64,000 bases of DNA from Asaia krungthepensis NRIC 0535. GTDB taxonomy: Bacteria > Pseudomonadota > Alphaproteobacteria > Acetobacterales > Acetobacteraceae. Below, piece by piece: positions 1 through 8,722 of this stretch; position 1 is the first letter of the stretch, and every line of letters begins with the position of its first letter. The DNA lies in NCBI RefSeq assembly GCF_025995175.1, contig NZ_BAPV01000061.1, positions 124,001 through 188,000 of the forward strand. The letters run 5' to 3'. Under the pieces are notes generated by a model. It did no database searches and had not been told where the DNA came from. It was given only the letters and a program-made list of their open reading frames with translations. Made by a program: the position numbers and the translations under genes.

Positions 1-2105
1 TAGGCCAGTCCCACAGAGGCCGTGACATGCGGCGTCGCCACCATGGTCTTGCCCGCCGTCGGCAGATAATCGATTACCGATTGCCCTGCGGCATTAGTGG
101 CCGAAACCGGCAGGTTATTATCGGTGGTCGCGTGCAGATACTGCGCAGACACATAGGGGCTGACATGATGCCACGGCTTGAGCCCGAATTCGCCTTGGAT
201 ACCGCGTATAGTCTCTCCGCCCACATTGATAGGCATCGAAATAAGCGTGTTCGTGCCGGGAATATAGGATGTGGAGCTGACCTGATGATTGGTGAGGTTC
301 ATATTGAAAGCCGACACCTGGAAATGGATCAGCGTCCCATTATGGCGATAACCGATTTCCTCACCGATGCCGTATTCACCCTTCAGACTGCCCGGCTGCG
401 ATGTTGCCCCGACCGAATTCGGGTCGAAAATCTGGCTGTAGGCCTGCACTGAGGCGGGCGCACGGAAAGAGGTCGTTCCATTGATGTAGATCTGATCCTT
501 GCTTGTCAGGGCGTAACTGACAGCGAGCTGCGGCAGGGGCGCAAAATAATTACGCACGGTCTTGTAGGGATCGGCGCCCGGAACGTCATTTGTACCCTGA
601 CGCGACACCATGACCGTACGGAACCCGGCGCTGAGCGTCAGCTTGTCATTCAGCAGCTTGAGCGTGTCGGCGATGAAAAGCGCATTGATCTGCTGCATGA
701 AATTCAGGTTGTAACCGCTCAGCAGCGCACCACCCGGAACGCGGATACCGTAATCCCCGTAGGAATTGGCAGCCTTGCCGGAGAAATCGACCGTTGAAAA
801 CGTCGAATGCTCCTCATGGCTGGCATAGGAATACCAGTAACCGCCCGAGAGGGTATTATGCCCCGATGTCCAGTCCAGTGAGGTATTGACCGCGCCGACC
901 TTCTGGTTCCAGGGATCAACCGCGACCGTGGTGATCTTTCCGTTGGTGACATAGGGCTGGTTCAGATTGCCATAGACCTGCGTGCCGAATGTCCCGCCGG
1001 ATGCGGGAATATTCTCACCCCCGACCGCAGGGCCAAACTGATGCACGTAATAGGGCGTCACGCTCAGCTTCAGCCCCCGCGCCAAGGTGAAATGCATGGG
1101 CACCACGACGTCCTCGGAATTGAGATTGCTCAATTGGAGCTTGTAGTAGCTTGCATCGCCGGGGGTGTAGTGATCGCTGTAGGTCAGCCCCTCTCCCCAT
1201 TGCTTCCACTGGGCCGCAGTTGGCGAACGAAATGGCGTCTGCTCCTGCTTGTTGAAGCCGAAAATCGCCGTGATGGAGTTGTTATCGCCCCATTCCTTCA
1301 CGAATTTCGCGTCGACGTGATAACGCTTCAGCCCACCGGGACCGCGCCAGTTATTATTGGACTGATGGGAGAAGGAGACAAAACCGCGGATACCGGTACG
1401 GCCAATATCGCCCGTATCGAGACGCAGGAATTCCTTGTTCGCGCTCTTGTTGCCGCCCATCAGATTGATGAAGCCCCCGTATTTATGGGACGGGTTCATT
1501 GCGGTGGCTGAAATCTGCCCGCCTACCGCGTTGAATGTGGGGGCATTCAGGTCCGGCGAGCCTTGCGACACCGTCACCGATCCAAGATTTTCGGTATCGA
1601 CCAGCATGGCCGTGTAAGGCTCATAATTGATCGGGTCGGCAAGCGGCGCCCCTTCGAAGAGATAGCCAATCTGGCTCTGGTTCATGCCGCGCATGGTGAT
1701 GTTGTCACCTGCCGTCGCAAGAGGGCTCTGATTGGCATAAACCACGCCAGGCAAATTGGCGATCATCGAGGAGATATTGCCGGTGGGTGCCTGCTTGGCG
1801 ATGAAGTCACGCGTCACACCGCTCTGGGAGCGTGGCGCCGTCTGTTTGGGCATCAGCCCGCCGCCCGGGGTCGTATTGCTGGTGCCATCGGCATGACGCC
1901 CTGCCGCTTTGACCGAAATCTCCTCGGCCTGCGGGTTGGGTCCCAGTACGGAGCCCTCGGTCGCACTCGCAGCCTTATGCCGGGCGGGCGACTGTTTATG
2001 TGTTTTCTGATCGGTTGTGGCTGCCTTGGCGGCAGGAGTCCACATTGAGCAATTCATTGCGATTGCGGAACAGAAAAGAAGAAGATCGCGTCTCACATGG
2101 CGCAT
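1..2105 (-). CDS. TonB-dependent receptor, partial (C-terminus beyond left edge)
   Basis: The reading frame is open from an ATG at 2105 down to base 1, about 701 codons, without a stop, so the last beta-strands are missing. A GGGAG Shine-Dalgarno lies 6 nt before the ATG. Residues 1-29 form a signal peptide (basic start MRHVRRD, hydrophobic core, AAKAA cleavage region). The plug domain follows, with an NLPGV segment, a TMRGM turn and GYLFEGAPL, all typical of TonB receptor plugs. The rest alternates polar and aromatic residues as in a 22-strand barrel. It would be an outer-membrane, TonB-driven importer. It diverges from nagB and sits beside GlcNAc genes, so uptake of GlcNAc oligosaccharides is a fair inference, but an iron-chelate substrate cannot be excluded from sequence alone. 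Confidence 0.9.
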   Translation of the reverse strand, partial: MRHVRRDLLLFCSAIAMNCSMWTPAAKAATTDQKTHKQSPARHKAASATEGSVLGPNPQAEEISVKAAGRHADGTSNTTPGGGLMPKQTAPRSQSGVTRDFIAKQAPTGNISSMIANLPGVVYANQSPLATAGDNITMRGMNQSQIGYLFEGAPLADPINYEPYTAMLVDTENLGSVTVSQGSPDLNAPTFNAVGGQISATAMNPSHKYGGFINLMGGNKSANKEFLRLDTGDIGRTGIRGFVSFSHQSNNNWRGPGGLKRYHVDAKFVKEWGDNNSITAIFGFNKQEQTPFRSPTAAQWKQWGEGLTYSDHYTPGDASYYKLQLSNLNSEDVVVPMHFTLARGLKLSVTPYYVHQFGPAVGGENIPASGGTFGTQVYGNLNQPYVTNGKITTVAVDPWNQKVGAVNTSLDWTSGHNTLSGGYWYSYASHEEHSTFSTVDFSGKAANSYGDYGIRVPGGALLSGYNLNFMQQINALFIADTLKLLNDKLTLSAGFRTVMVSRQGTNDVPGADPYKTVRNYFAPLPQLAVSYALTSKDQIYINGTTSFRAPASVQAYSQIFDPNSVGATSQPGSLKGEYGIGEEIGYRHNGTLIHFQVSAFNMNLTNHQVSSTSYIPGTNTLISMPINVGGETIRGIQGEFGLKPWHHVSPYVSAQYLHATTDNNLPVSATNAAGQSVIDYLPTAGKTMVATPHVTASVGLA

Positions 2106-2433
2106 GGTCAACTCCCGCCGGAAGAATTCGTCAAAGGAATATGAGGCGTGCGAACGACAGGATTTTTATTCCTTCTCCGTATCGTTCCGTCCGCTTTCAA
2201 AACGTTAGACGGCAAGTTTTAGGGCTGCAATAGTTTATTCGGAAAAATAAGTATTTTTTGTGAAATTGCCGATTTTTGAGCTGTTTGAGCCTTTTCCCGT
2301 CACGTTTCGGTGTCCAAAGAAGCATGATTCTTTAATTTATCTCGATAAACTAAGGGGAAGTTTTTAGAGAGGGGAGAATCGAGTGTTCGAGCGGTATTTT
2401 CCCCTACCGCACATAAAAGGATCGTGCCGTCCC
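2106..2433. promoter_or_regulatory. Divergent TonB receptor / nagB regulatory region with two AT-rich palindromes
   Basis: This roughly 330-base stretch has no supported gene. It is clearly more AT-rich than its flanks. AAAAATA-AG-TATTTTT occupies 2243-2258 and TTTATC-TC-GATAAA occupies 2336-2349. Both are inverted repeats of operator size, and the second lies shortly upstream of nagB. A GGGGAG Shine-Dalgarno at 2371-2376 precedes a GTG at 2383. Binding by the ROK regulator encoded at 6326-7462 is possible but unproven. Confidence 0.4.
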
Positions 2434-3201
2434 ATGCGCCTTATCATCATGCCCGACCCGGATATCGCCCTGCGTCTCGCCGCCAGCGAGATCGCCTCGC
2501 ATATGACCTCGAGCCGTCATCCCGTTCTTGGCCTAGCGACCGGCAGAACAATGGAGGGAGTGTACGGTCATCTCGCCGCACTACACGAGCGAGACGGGCT
2601 CGATTTCTCGACGACATCCACATTCAACCTCGACGAATATGTCGGACTGAGCCAGGACGATCCACGGTCCTATCATTATTACATGCACGACCTGCTGTTC
2701 CGGCATGTGAATATTGACCCCGCTTCCGTGCACCTCCCTGATGGCATGGGGCAGGATCTGGATGCCGAATGCACCGCCTATGAGGCCGCCATAAGCCGCG
2801 CAGGGGGCATCGATCTCCAGCTTCTGGGGATCGGCGATACGGGTCATATCGGATTTAACGAACCGCCCTCCCCTTTCGATACGCGAACACGCTGTGTCAC
2901 GCTCAACGACAAGACGCGTGAGCAGAATGCCTCGATGTTCGGGGGAGATCCCGCCCAGGTGCCGCATCAGGCTCTCACCATGGGCGTGGGGACCATTCTC
3001 GAGGCTCGTCACTTGCTGCTGCTCGCGCTTGGCACGGCCAAGGCAGATATTGTGGCCAAGGCTCTCGAAGGTGAGGTTGGCCCGCAGGTGAGTGCCTCGG
3101 CAATCAGGCTCCATGCGCGATGCACGGTCATTCTGGACAAGGCAAGCGCGTCAGGTCTGAGTGAAGCGACGAGGGCCAAAGCGGATTATCGCGCTGCCTG
3201 A
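2434..3201 (+). CDS. nagB: Glucosamine-6-phosphate deaminase
   Basis: This enzyme converts glucosamine-6-phosphate to fructose-6-phosphate and ammonia, the last step of GlcNAc catabolism, in the cytosol. The 255-residue protein starts MRLIIM like E. coli NagB (266 residues). It shows LGLATGRTMEGVY (sugar-phosphate loop), TFNLDEYVGL (active-site Asp and Glu), LLGIGDTGHIGFNEP (catalytic region) and LTMGVGTILEARHLLLLALG near the C-terminus. An in-frame GTG at 2383 with GGGGAG 6 nt upstream would add 17 residues; I prefer the ATG because it matches the family N-terminus, although its own ribosome site (AAGG, 13 nt away) is weaker. A hairpin follows the stop. It is transcribed towards the GH20 gene and apart from the nagK-nagP-nagA run. 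Confidence 0.95.
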   Translation: MRLIIMPDPDIALRLAASEIASHMTSSRHPVLGLATGRTMEGVYGHLAALHERDGLDFSTTSTFNLDEYVGLSQDDPRSYHYYMHDLLFRHVNIDPASVHLPDGMGQDLDAECTAYEAAISRAGGIDLQLLGIGDTGHIGFNEPPSPFDTRTRCVTLNDKTREQNASMFGGDPAQVPHQALTMGVGTILEARHLLLLALGTAKADIVAKALEGEVGPQVSASAIRLHARCTVILDKASASGLSEATRAKADYRAA

Positions 3202-3219
3202 AAAACAGGCATATTGTCA

Positions 3220-3244
3220 GGCTCCGGGTGATTGACCCGGAGCC
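3220..3244. terminator. Hairpin between convergent nagB and GH20 genes
   Basis: GGCTCCGGGT and ACCCGGAGCC form a perfect 10-bp stem around a 5-nt loop, immediately after nagB and just before the end of the convergent hexosaminidase gene. There is no strong T-run, so a bidirectional terminator is likely but not certain. Confidence 0.6.
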
Positions 3245-3252
3245 CGGATTAT

Positions 3253-5445
3253 TCAGTGAACCGTTGAAACGAGAGCCTTGATCCCCGGCACGATGGCGAT
3301 AAGCAATCCTCCCGCCGGTTGAGCGGTATGGTTGGACGCCTCGTGATCGGCGCTCGCACTCCAGGCCGCGTCCTGTTCCGCCAGAAGCTGCGATGCATGA
3401 TCGTGCCAAGCCCGATCGCGCTGTGCTGTCTGCAATGCCTCAAGACCCAGCATCGAGAGCGCGGCGAGCTGGGCCGAGATCGGCTTCACCTCGTCAATCT
3501 CGGGATGGCCGGCGAGTTGCTGGAAGGCGTGGTCATTGCCCGCATAGCGCGCCAGTTTCTCCTGCAGCACTGGAGCCGTGCCACGGTCACCCCCGGCATA
3601 ACGGGCTGCCATCTCGTTGAATTCGTTGGCCTCGAAACTGTCTGGCGACGCGATAGCTGCCGGCGATGTCAGGATGATATCGCCCTTCTGCCCCGCGAGG
3701 CGATTGATCGCATAATTGCGCACAGGCACCGTCACGGCCACAAGCTGCGTCAGCGGCGTAATATTCTCGGGGGTCAGGCTGGCGATCATCCGTGCCTGAT
3801 GGTCACTCGCCCTCAGGCCGTATGCTTCGAGCGTATTCGTGACGACAGGCAGGCGATGCGCGAGGGAAACAGGGTCCGTGACGGATTGCGCCGACCAGTA
3901 GCGCTCTGCCAGAGCCGCAGAACGCGGCCAGAGGCGGGAATCCACCATCTCGTCCGATACGACTTCAGTCCACAAGGGTGCTTCGCCGCCGAGAACAAGC
4001 TTCTTCTGTGCCTCGTCGAGCGGCGGTGCATTAGGATCGAGCGTGAAAGCATCGTCCAGCGGTCTGGGCTTGCGGCCGGGCGGGTTGGGCGCCAGTCCAT
4101 CGGCACGCGTGTCGAACGGATCGACCGCATAATGCTGAGTCGAGGGGTTGAGCAGATCGAGATAGTAACCCGACGACACAACGACCGGGTGGCCCACACG
4201 CGTGGCGGTGCCGACCCATTTCGACCCGCGCCACGCCTCCACAACGACATTTTTCGGGATAGGGGCCTCACTCACCTCGTCCCAGCCCATCATGATCTTT
4301 CCATCCGCAGCCAGGATCTTCTCGATCTCTGCCGTGAAGGCAGCCTGAAGGGCCGGGGCATCCTTGAATCCATGCGCCTTCATATAGGCAACGATCTCGG
4401 GATTATTGTTCCACTGACTGGCCACCACCTCGTCGCCGCCAGTATGAAAATAACGATCAGGAAACAGACCGGCCATTTCTGCAAAAAGAATGCGTGCAAA
4501 CGCCAGCACCTTCGGACTGGTGGGGTCCATGGCCGGTGTATTGAGATTGGGGTGCTTCGTACAATGCGTTGTGGTTTCGCCATTGCTGGATGCCACATCG
4601 CAATCCTGCCGCCAGTCCTGCGTTGTCGGCACAGGCTGTTGTGCTGCGAGGTCCGGATAAGCGGTCAATATCGAGAGCGTATGCCCCGGCACGTCGAATT
4701 CCGGGACGATACGAATGCCACGGTCAGCAGCATAGGCAATGATCTCGCGAACCTGATCCTGCGTGTAATACCGGCTATGCCCGCCTAGCTCCTGCAAACG
4801 CGGCAGACGCTTGCTCTCGACGCGAAATCCCGTCCCGTCGCTGAGATGCCAGTGCATGACGTTGAGCTTGGTAAGCTCCATGGCATCCAGCTGGCGCTTG
4901 ATCGTGTCGGTCGACTGGAAATGCCGAGAGACGTCGAACATCAGGCCGCGCCATTTGAACCGTGGCGCATCAACGATGTGAGCCTGCACCAGCGCAGGTT
5001 GTGCGCCATGGGTGTCGATCATCTGCAAGAGGGTGGCGAGACCATAAATGACGCCCGCCGGCCCATCGGCATCGAGCATAATCCCCTTGGGTGAGACATC
5101 GAGCCTGTAGCCTTCACGCGCATCGAGCGTGAGATAGGCAGGATCCCGTCCGACCCTGATCGTCAGGGGAAGCGCCTTGCCCTTGCCGGAGGAGACGCCC
5201 ACGGCAGCAAGACGCGCCTCAAAACGCGACACTGCCTTTTTCAGGAGTGAGGAAGGCGCATGCTGCCAGTTGACTTGAGGCAGGGAAGCCAGCGGTATCA
5301 ATTCCCCGCTCAGCAAGACCTGCGCGGGTTGGGGCATGAAAGCCGGCGTCAGGGCACCTGCCTGAGCGAGAGGAGCTACGGCGCAGCCCGCCAGTAGCGC
5401 AACCAGCGCCACGCTGGAGCGCACCATAATCTTGGGCAGGAACAT
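3253..5445 (-). CDS. Beta-N-acetylhexosaminidase, GH20, probable lipoprotein
   Basis: This is a 730-residue glycoside hydrolase family 20 enzyme that would remove terminal GlcNAc from chito- or glyco-oligosaccharides outside the cytoplasm. The start at 5445 has AGAGGA 9 nt upstream and avoids overlap with cutC. Residues 1-21 form a signal peptide ending in LLAGC, a lipobox (Cys21), so membrane anchoring is likely; an AQA site just after could suit signal peptidase I instead. Next come an N-terminal GH20b domain, then the barrel with GLMFDVSRHFQ, HWHLSDGTGFR, VPEFDVPGHT and FHTGGDEV. Asp338-Glu339 of the last motif are the substrate-assisted catalytic pair. The C-terminal ~150 residues look like an added helical segment. 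CutC is 17 nt upstream on the same strand, suggesting one transcript. Confidence 0.93.
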   Translation of the reverse strand: MFLPKIMVRSSVALVALLAGCAVAPLAQAGALTPAFMPQPAQVLLSGELIPLASLPQVNWQHAPSSLLKKAVSRFEARLAAVGVSSGKGKALPLTIRVGRDPAYLTLDAREGYRLDVSPKGIMLDADGPAGVIYGLATLLQMIDTHGAQPALVQAHIVDAPRFKWRGLMFDVSRHFQSTDTIKRQLDAMELTKLNVMHWHLSDGTGFRVESKRLPRLQELGGHSRYYTQDQVREIIAYAADRGIRIVPEFDVPGHTLSILTAYPDLAAQQPVPTTQDWRQDCDVASSNGETTTHCTKHPNLNTPAMDPTSPKVLAFARILFAEMAGLFPDRYFHTGGDEVVASQWNNNPEIVAYMKAHGFKDAPALQAAFTAEIEKILAADGKIMMGWDEVSEAPIPKNVVVEAWRGSKWVGTATRVGHPVVVSSGYYLDLLNPSTQHYAVDPFDTRADGLAPNPPGRKPRPLDDAFTLDPNAPPLDEAQKKLVLGGEAPLWTEVVSDEMVDSRLWPRSAALAERYWSAQSVTDPVSLAHRLPVVTNTLEAYGLRASDHQARMIASLTPENITPLTQLVAVTVPVRNYAINRLAGQKGDIILTSPAAIASPDSFEANEFNEMAARYAGGDRGTAPVLQEKLARYAGNDHAFQQLAGHPEIDEVKPISAQLAALSMLGLEALQTAQRDRAWHDHASQLLAEQDAAWSASADHEASNHTAQPAGGLLIAIVPGIKALVSTVH

Positions 5446-5462
5446 AAGGCCTAATCCTCTTT

Positions 5463-6203
5463 TCAGAGCGGGTTCTCTCTTGCCGCAGAGCATATCGCCT
5501 CGTGCAACCGGATGATCGCCGCAATGGATATCGCTGCGTGTTCCGCTGCGAATCCGAAATGATCCAGTCGCTCATCCTGCACTGCTCCGGGCTCACGGCA
5601 AGAGGCATGAAACGAATTCACCCCCGTGAGCTGCATGATATGGGCAACATTTTCCGCTCGCACGCCACTTCCTGCCATGATGCCGATACGTTCCCCTGCC
5701 CTTCGACGCAATGCCTGCAGGCAGGCAGTTCCCTCACTCGCCCGGATCGCCTGCCCGGAGGTCAGGATACGCTCGAAACCAAGATCGATGGCCTGTTCGA
5801 GCGCCGCAAAAGGATCGGCGATCAGATCGAACACCCTGTGAAGTTGCATCCGCAACGGCCCGCATGAAGCGGTCAGAATGCGAAGCACATCCATGTCGAG
5901 CGCCCCTGCTGGCGTCATGGCCCCGAGCACGACGCCAGCAAGACCAGCATCGCGAACGACGGCGATATCATCCAGCATCTGGGTGACTTCTGCTGGCGAG
6001 AAGATAAAATTGCCCCCGCGCGGCCGGATCATGACGTACACAGGCACACGCGACCGACGAGCTGCGGTGATAAGCCCCATTGAAGGCGTGAGCCCCCCGA
6101 GAGACAGAGCTGCGCACAACTCTATACGAGCCACGCCATCCTGTTGGGCGGCCAGCAGTCCCGCATGGTTAACGACACATATCTCGAGGTCGGTATCCGT
6201 CAC
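5463..6203 (-). CDS. cutC: CutC family protein
   Basis: A 246-residue TIM-barrel protein of the CutC family. It opens with LEICVVNHAGLLAAQQDGVARIELC and contains GGLTPS, VYVMIRPRGGNF, LHRVFDL, ILTSGQA and a GIMAGSGV strand near the end, all CutC hallmarks. The family is named for copper homeostasis in E. coli, but its enzymatic role is not settled. Here it lies 17 nt upstream of a GH20 hexosaminidase and near a ROK regulator, with no copper genes in the window. I infer a role in amino-sugar or glycan metabolism rather than copper. The N-terminus and length match the family, so the start is probably right. Confidence 0.9.
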   Translation of the reverse strand: MTDTDLEICVVNHAGLLAAQQDGVARIELCAALSLGGLTPSMGLITAARRSRVPVYVMIRPRGGNFIFSPAEVTQMLDDIAVVRDAGLAGVVLGAMTPAGALDMDVLRILTASCGPLRMQLHRVFDLIADPFAALEQAIDLGFERILTSGQAIRASEGTACLQALRRRAGERIGIMAGSGVRAENVAHIMQLTGVNSFHASCREPGAVQDERLDHFGFAAEHAAISIAAIIRLHEAICSAARENPL

Positions 6204-6325
6204 CGTGCATTTTCCTTTTTTTCCAGAGGCAGGATTATTGCCGTGCCCCCAGGGGCGCCCTCCGCTCCGCCGGTGAAAGTGGATTGGTGACGCTGAATCC
6301 TCCGCCGGAAACCCGCCCGCGCAGC

Positions 6326-7462
6326 CTAAAGAGACGTATTGCCGAAAAGAAAATGCTGCGCCGCAAGACTGGCCGCGCCTGTGGCGAAATCACCCGGGTA
6401 GAGAGGTGCAAGAAGCAATTCGGTCACGTAGCGGTCGCGTCGCAGCACATGCGCCTCAACCGCCTGCCTGAGCGCCCGAGCAAATACGCTCTCGACCAGA
6501 TGCGGATCGAGTTTGACGACGATACGCGCTGGATCGACAAGCTGGATAATCTGCGACAATGAGACACCCAGAGCGGTGCCTGCGCGATGCAGGATAGCCA
6601 GTGCTTCCGGATGACCATCCGTTGCGAGTTCATCGATCCGAGCAATATCGTCAGGAAGGTTCGATCGTCTGGCAGCGCCCAAAATTGCGGGCAGGGCTGC
6701 CAGGGTTTCGAGACACCCCCTGTTGCCGCAGCGACAGGGCAGTGCCTCTCCATCAATAGCAATGGGAGAATGGGATATTTCCCCCGCTCCGCCGTGACGC
6801 CCCCGGTGAAGGCGGCCATTGACGATATGGGCTCCACCGATACCCTCACTGACGAAAACGAGACTGAAATTATCCAGATCGCCCGAATTGCCGAAAAGCT
6901 GTTCGGCCACGATCAGGGCATTCGCGTCATTTTCGACGAATACCGGCAGACCCGTCATGGCGGAGAGGCGTTTGCCGATATCCACCTCGTGCCAGCCAAG
7001 TGTTGCAGAAGCGAGACAGGTCTGACTATCAGACGCGACGATGCCGGCAATCACGACACCGATCCCGGCAATGGCGCCGATCCCCGTCGGGGCATCCTCA
7101 AGGATCTGGCGGACAGCATTGGCCATAAGATCGAGACAGGCCGCAACATCGGTTTCCAGCGGCAGGCTCATCCTGGCATGCAGGCGCCCGTGGGGATCGG
7201 TCAGCACAATCTGCACCGGGTCGGCCTGCAAGGAGATTCCGATGAAGCTCGCGGCGTCCTGCCGAAGCCCGAGCATGATAGCCGGGCGACCGAAGCCGAA
7301 AACTCTCTCGCGCTCATCCAGGATGTTCTGCTCAATCAACTCTCGCACAAGCGCAGTCACACTCGCCTTGCTGAGATTGAGTATGCGCGCAAGATCAGTG
7401 CGACTTTGCGGTCCGGAGCGACTGAGCACGCTCAGGATACGGTGGTGACCTGTCGAGAACAT
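6326..7462 (-). CDS. ROK-family transcriptional regulator (NagC-like)
   Basis: A 378-residue protein with an N-terminal winged helix-turn-helix (about residues 8-60; RTDLARILNLSKASVTALVREL is the recognition part) and a ROK sugar-binding domain. The ROK zinc-type motif is intact as CRCGNRGCLETL. The family senses sugars or sugar phosphates and represses catabolic genes. It lies between the cutC-GH20 pair and the divergent GlcNAc kinase, so it most likely controls the GlcNAc locus with GlcNAc or GlcNAc-6-P as effector; that is inference. Palindromes in the 7463-7774 region are candidate targets. Confidence 0.9.
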   Translation of the reverse strand: MFSTGHHRILSVLSRSGPQSRTDLARILNLSKASVTALVRELIEQNILDERERVFGFGRPAIMLGLRQDAASFIGISLQADPVQIVLTDPHGRLHARMSLPLETDVAACLDLMANAVRQILEDAPTGIGAIAGIGVVIAGIVASDSQTCLASATLGWHEVDIGKRLSAMTGLPVFVENDANALIVAEQLFGNSGDLDNFSLVFVSEGIGGAHIVNGRLHRGRHGGAGEISHSPIAIDGEALPCRCGNRGCLETLAALPAILGAARRSNLPDDIARIDELATDGHPEALAILHRAGTALGVSLSQIIQLVDPARIVVKLDPHLVESVFARALRQAVEAHVLRRDRYVTELLLAPLYPGDFATGAASLAAQHFLFGNTSL

Positions 7463-7774
7463 TGATTATTTCATTTGCTAAATTAAATGATGCGCCTGTA
7501 CGATTGCAAAATGAGCGAAGCTACCTTCTCTCTCAACGTTGCAGATGGAAGTTGGTCCCGAAGTCAGGTTTCATAGTAGCGATATCCCGGCATTCCTGTC
7601 CAGAACTTACATCAAATGATTTGTCGTTTAGGTATTTCATGCAAGTAAACGATGATGGAATCGGCATATCACGGTAGATTTTGACTCACCAAGACAACTA
7701 GACAGACAGGATATCGTGTCCTGTCTCCAATAATATAATTTGAAATATTATAGAAACAGTCGGAGATCAGTGTC
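7463..7774. promoter_or_regulatory. Divergent ROK regulator / GlcNAc kinase intergenic region
   Basis: About 310 AT-rich bases without a supported gene. Inverted repeats seen: TCATTT/AAATGA at 7471-7490 (8-nt spacer, next to the regulator start), CAAAT-G-ATTTG at 7613-7623, and TCGTTTA/TAAACGA at 7624-7652 (15-nt spacer). The TCATTT half-site is echoed in the second element, as would fit repeated binding by one regulator. CGGAG at 7761-7765 is the probable ribosome site of the kinase. Confidence 0.4.
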
Positions 7775-8662
7775 CTGCCAAGCGATTGTCTTTGCGCCGA
7801 TATCGGCGGGTCTACGATGCGTCTCGCCCACATAAGAGATCATCGCCTCATCCTCGATCGGATCGAGACAGCAACGCCACGCGACTCCCTCTCTCAATTC
7901 ACGAACGCTATCGTTACCTTGGTTGAGCGTCTGGGGGTGCCGGAACTTCCGCTCCACATTGCTCTGGCAGGCCTGCAGGATCCTGAAACCGGGGAATGCC
8001 ATGCCGCAAATATTCCATGCCTCGATCGAACAGACCTCGCGACCCTCCTCTGTGGACGTCTCGGTCGGACGGTTCGCATTGCTAATGACGCTGACTGCTT
8101 TGCTCTGGCAGAGGCTCGCACAGGCGCCGCGGCGGGGCATGATCATGTTTTCGGAGTCATCCTCGGCACCGGCGTCGGGGGCGGGCTCATATTGAATGGG
8201 CAGCTTGCAAGAGGCGCGCAAGGCCTCGCGGGGGAATGGGGGCATGGTCGTTTCCTGAGGGAGAGCGATACCCGGTTCCCTTTTCTGCGCTGCGGCTGCG
8301 GATGTAAGGGTTGCCTGGACACAATTGCCGGGGGGCAGGGTCTCGAACGGCTCTATCTCTGGCAGCACGGATCTGCCCTTTCCGCACCCGAGATTATTAG
8401 CGCTTGGCATCAGGGAGAGTCTCATGCCGTCGATACGATGACAGATCATATCTCAATCGTGTCCGACGCTCTTGCTCTGATCGTCAATGTGACGGGAGCA
8501 AGTCGCCTTCCTCTCGGCGGTGGTCTGGGCATGGCGCCCGGCGTCGCAACGGCACTCGACACGGCCCTCCGGCAGAAAATCCTGCGACGCAGCGCTACTC
8601 CGATTATTGTGAAAGCGAAACTTGCAAATGATGCTGGCCTGATTGGCGCGTCTTACCTATAA
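7775..8662 (+). CDS. nagK: ROK-family sugar kinase, probable N-acetylglucosamine kinase
   Basis: Phosphorylates a sugar, here most likely GlcNAc to GlcNAc-6-phosphate for NagA. The frame carries the ATP phosphate loop ADIGGST directly before the first ATG (7817), so that ATG cannot be the true start. The frame is open back to a TAG at 7751 and contains no ATG, GTG or TTG in that stretch. A CTG at 7775, 9 nt after CGGAG, gives a family-like N-terminus; I use it. Other motifs are VILGTGVGGGLI, EWGH, a zinc motif variant CGCGCKGCLDT (Asp in place of the usual Glu) and LGGGLGM. It is followed by nagP and nagA on the same strand. Confidence 0.85.
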   Translation: MPSDCLCADIGGSTMRLAHIRDHRLILDRIETATPRDSLSQFTNAIVTLVERLGVPELPLHIALAGLQDPETGECHAANIPCLDRTDLATLLCGRLGRTVRIANDADCFALAEARTGAAAGHDHVFGVILGTGVGGGLILNGQLARGAQGLAGEWGHGRFLRESDTRFPFLRCGCGCKGCLDTIAGGQGLERLYLWQHGSALSAPEIISAWHQGESHAVDTMTDHISIVSDALALIVNVTGASRLPLGGGLGMAPGVATALDTALRQKILRRSATPIIVKAKLANDAGLIGASYL

Positions 8663-8722
8663 TCCGCATAGTTCATTTTCTGAAATAACAAATTCACCGT
8701 TCCCGTGAGGAATTTCCCCGAA

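Noticed and set aside
3319-4788. 489-codon plus-strand frame opposite the GH20 gene
   Set aside because: Composition is Arg/His/Cys-rich and it overlaps the catalytic region of a clear hexosaminidase on the other strand.
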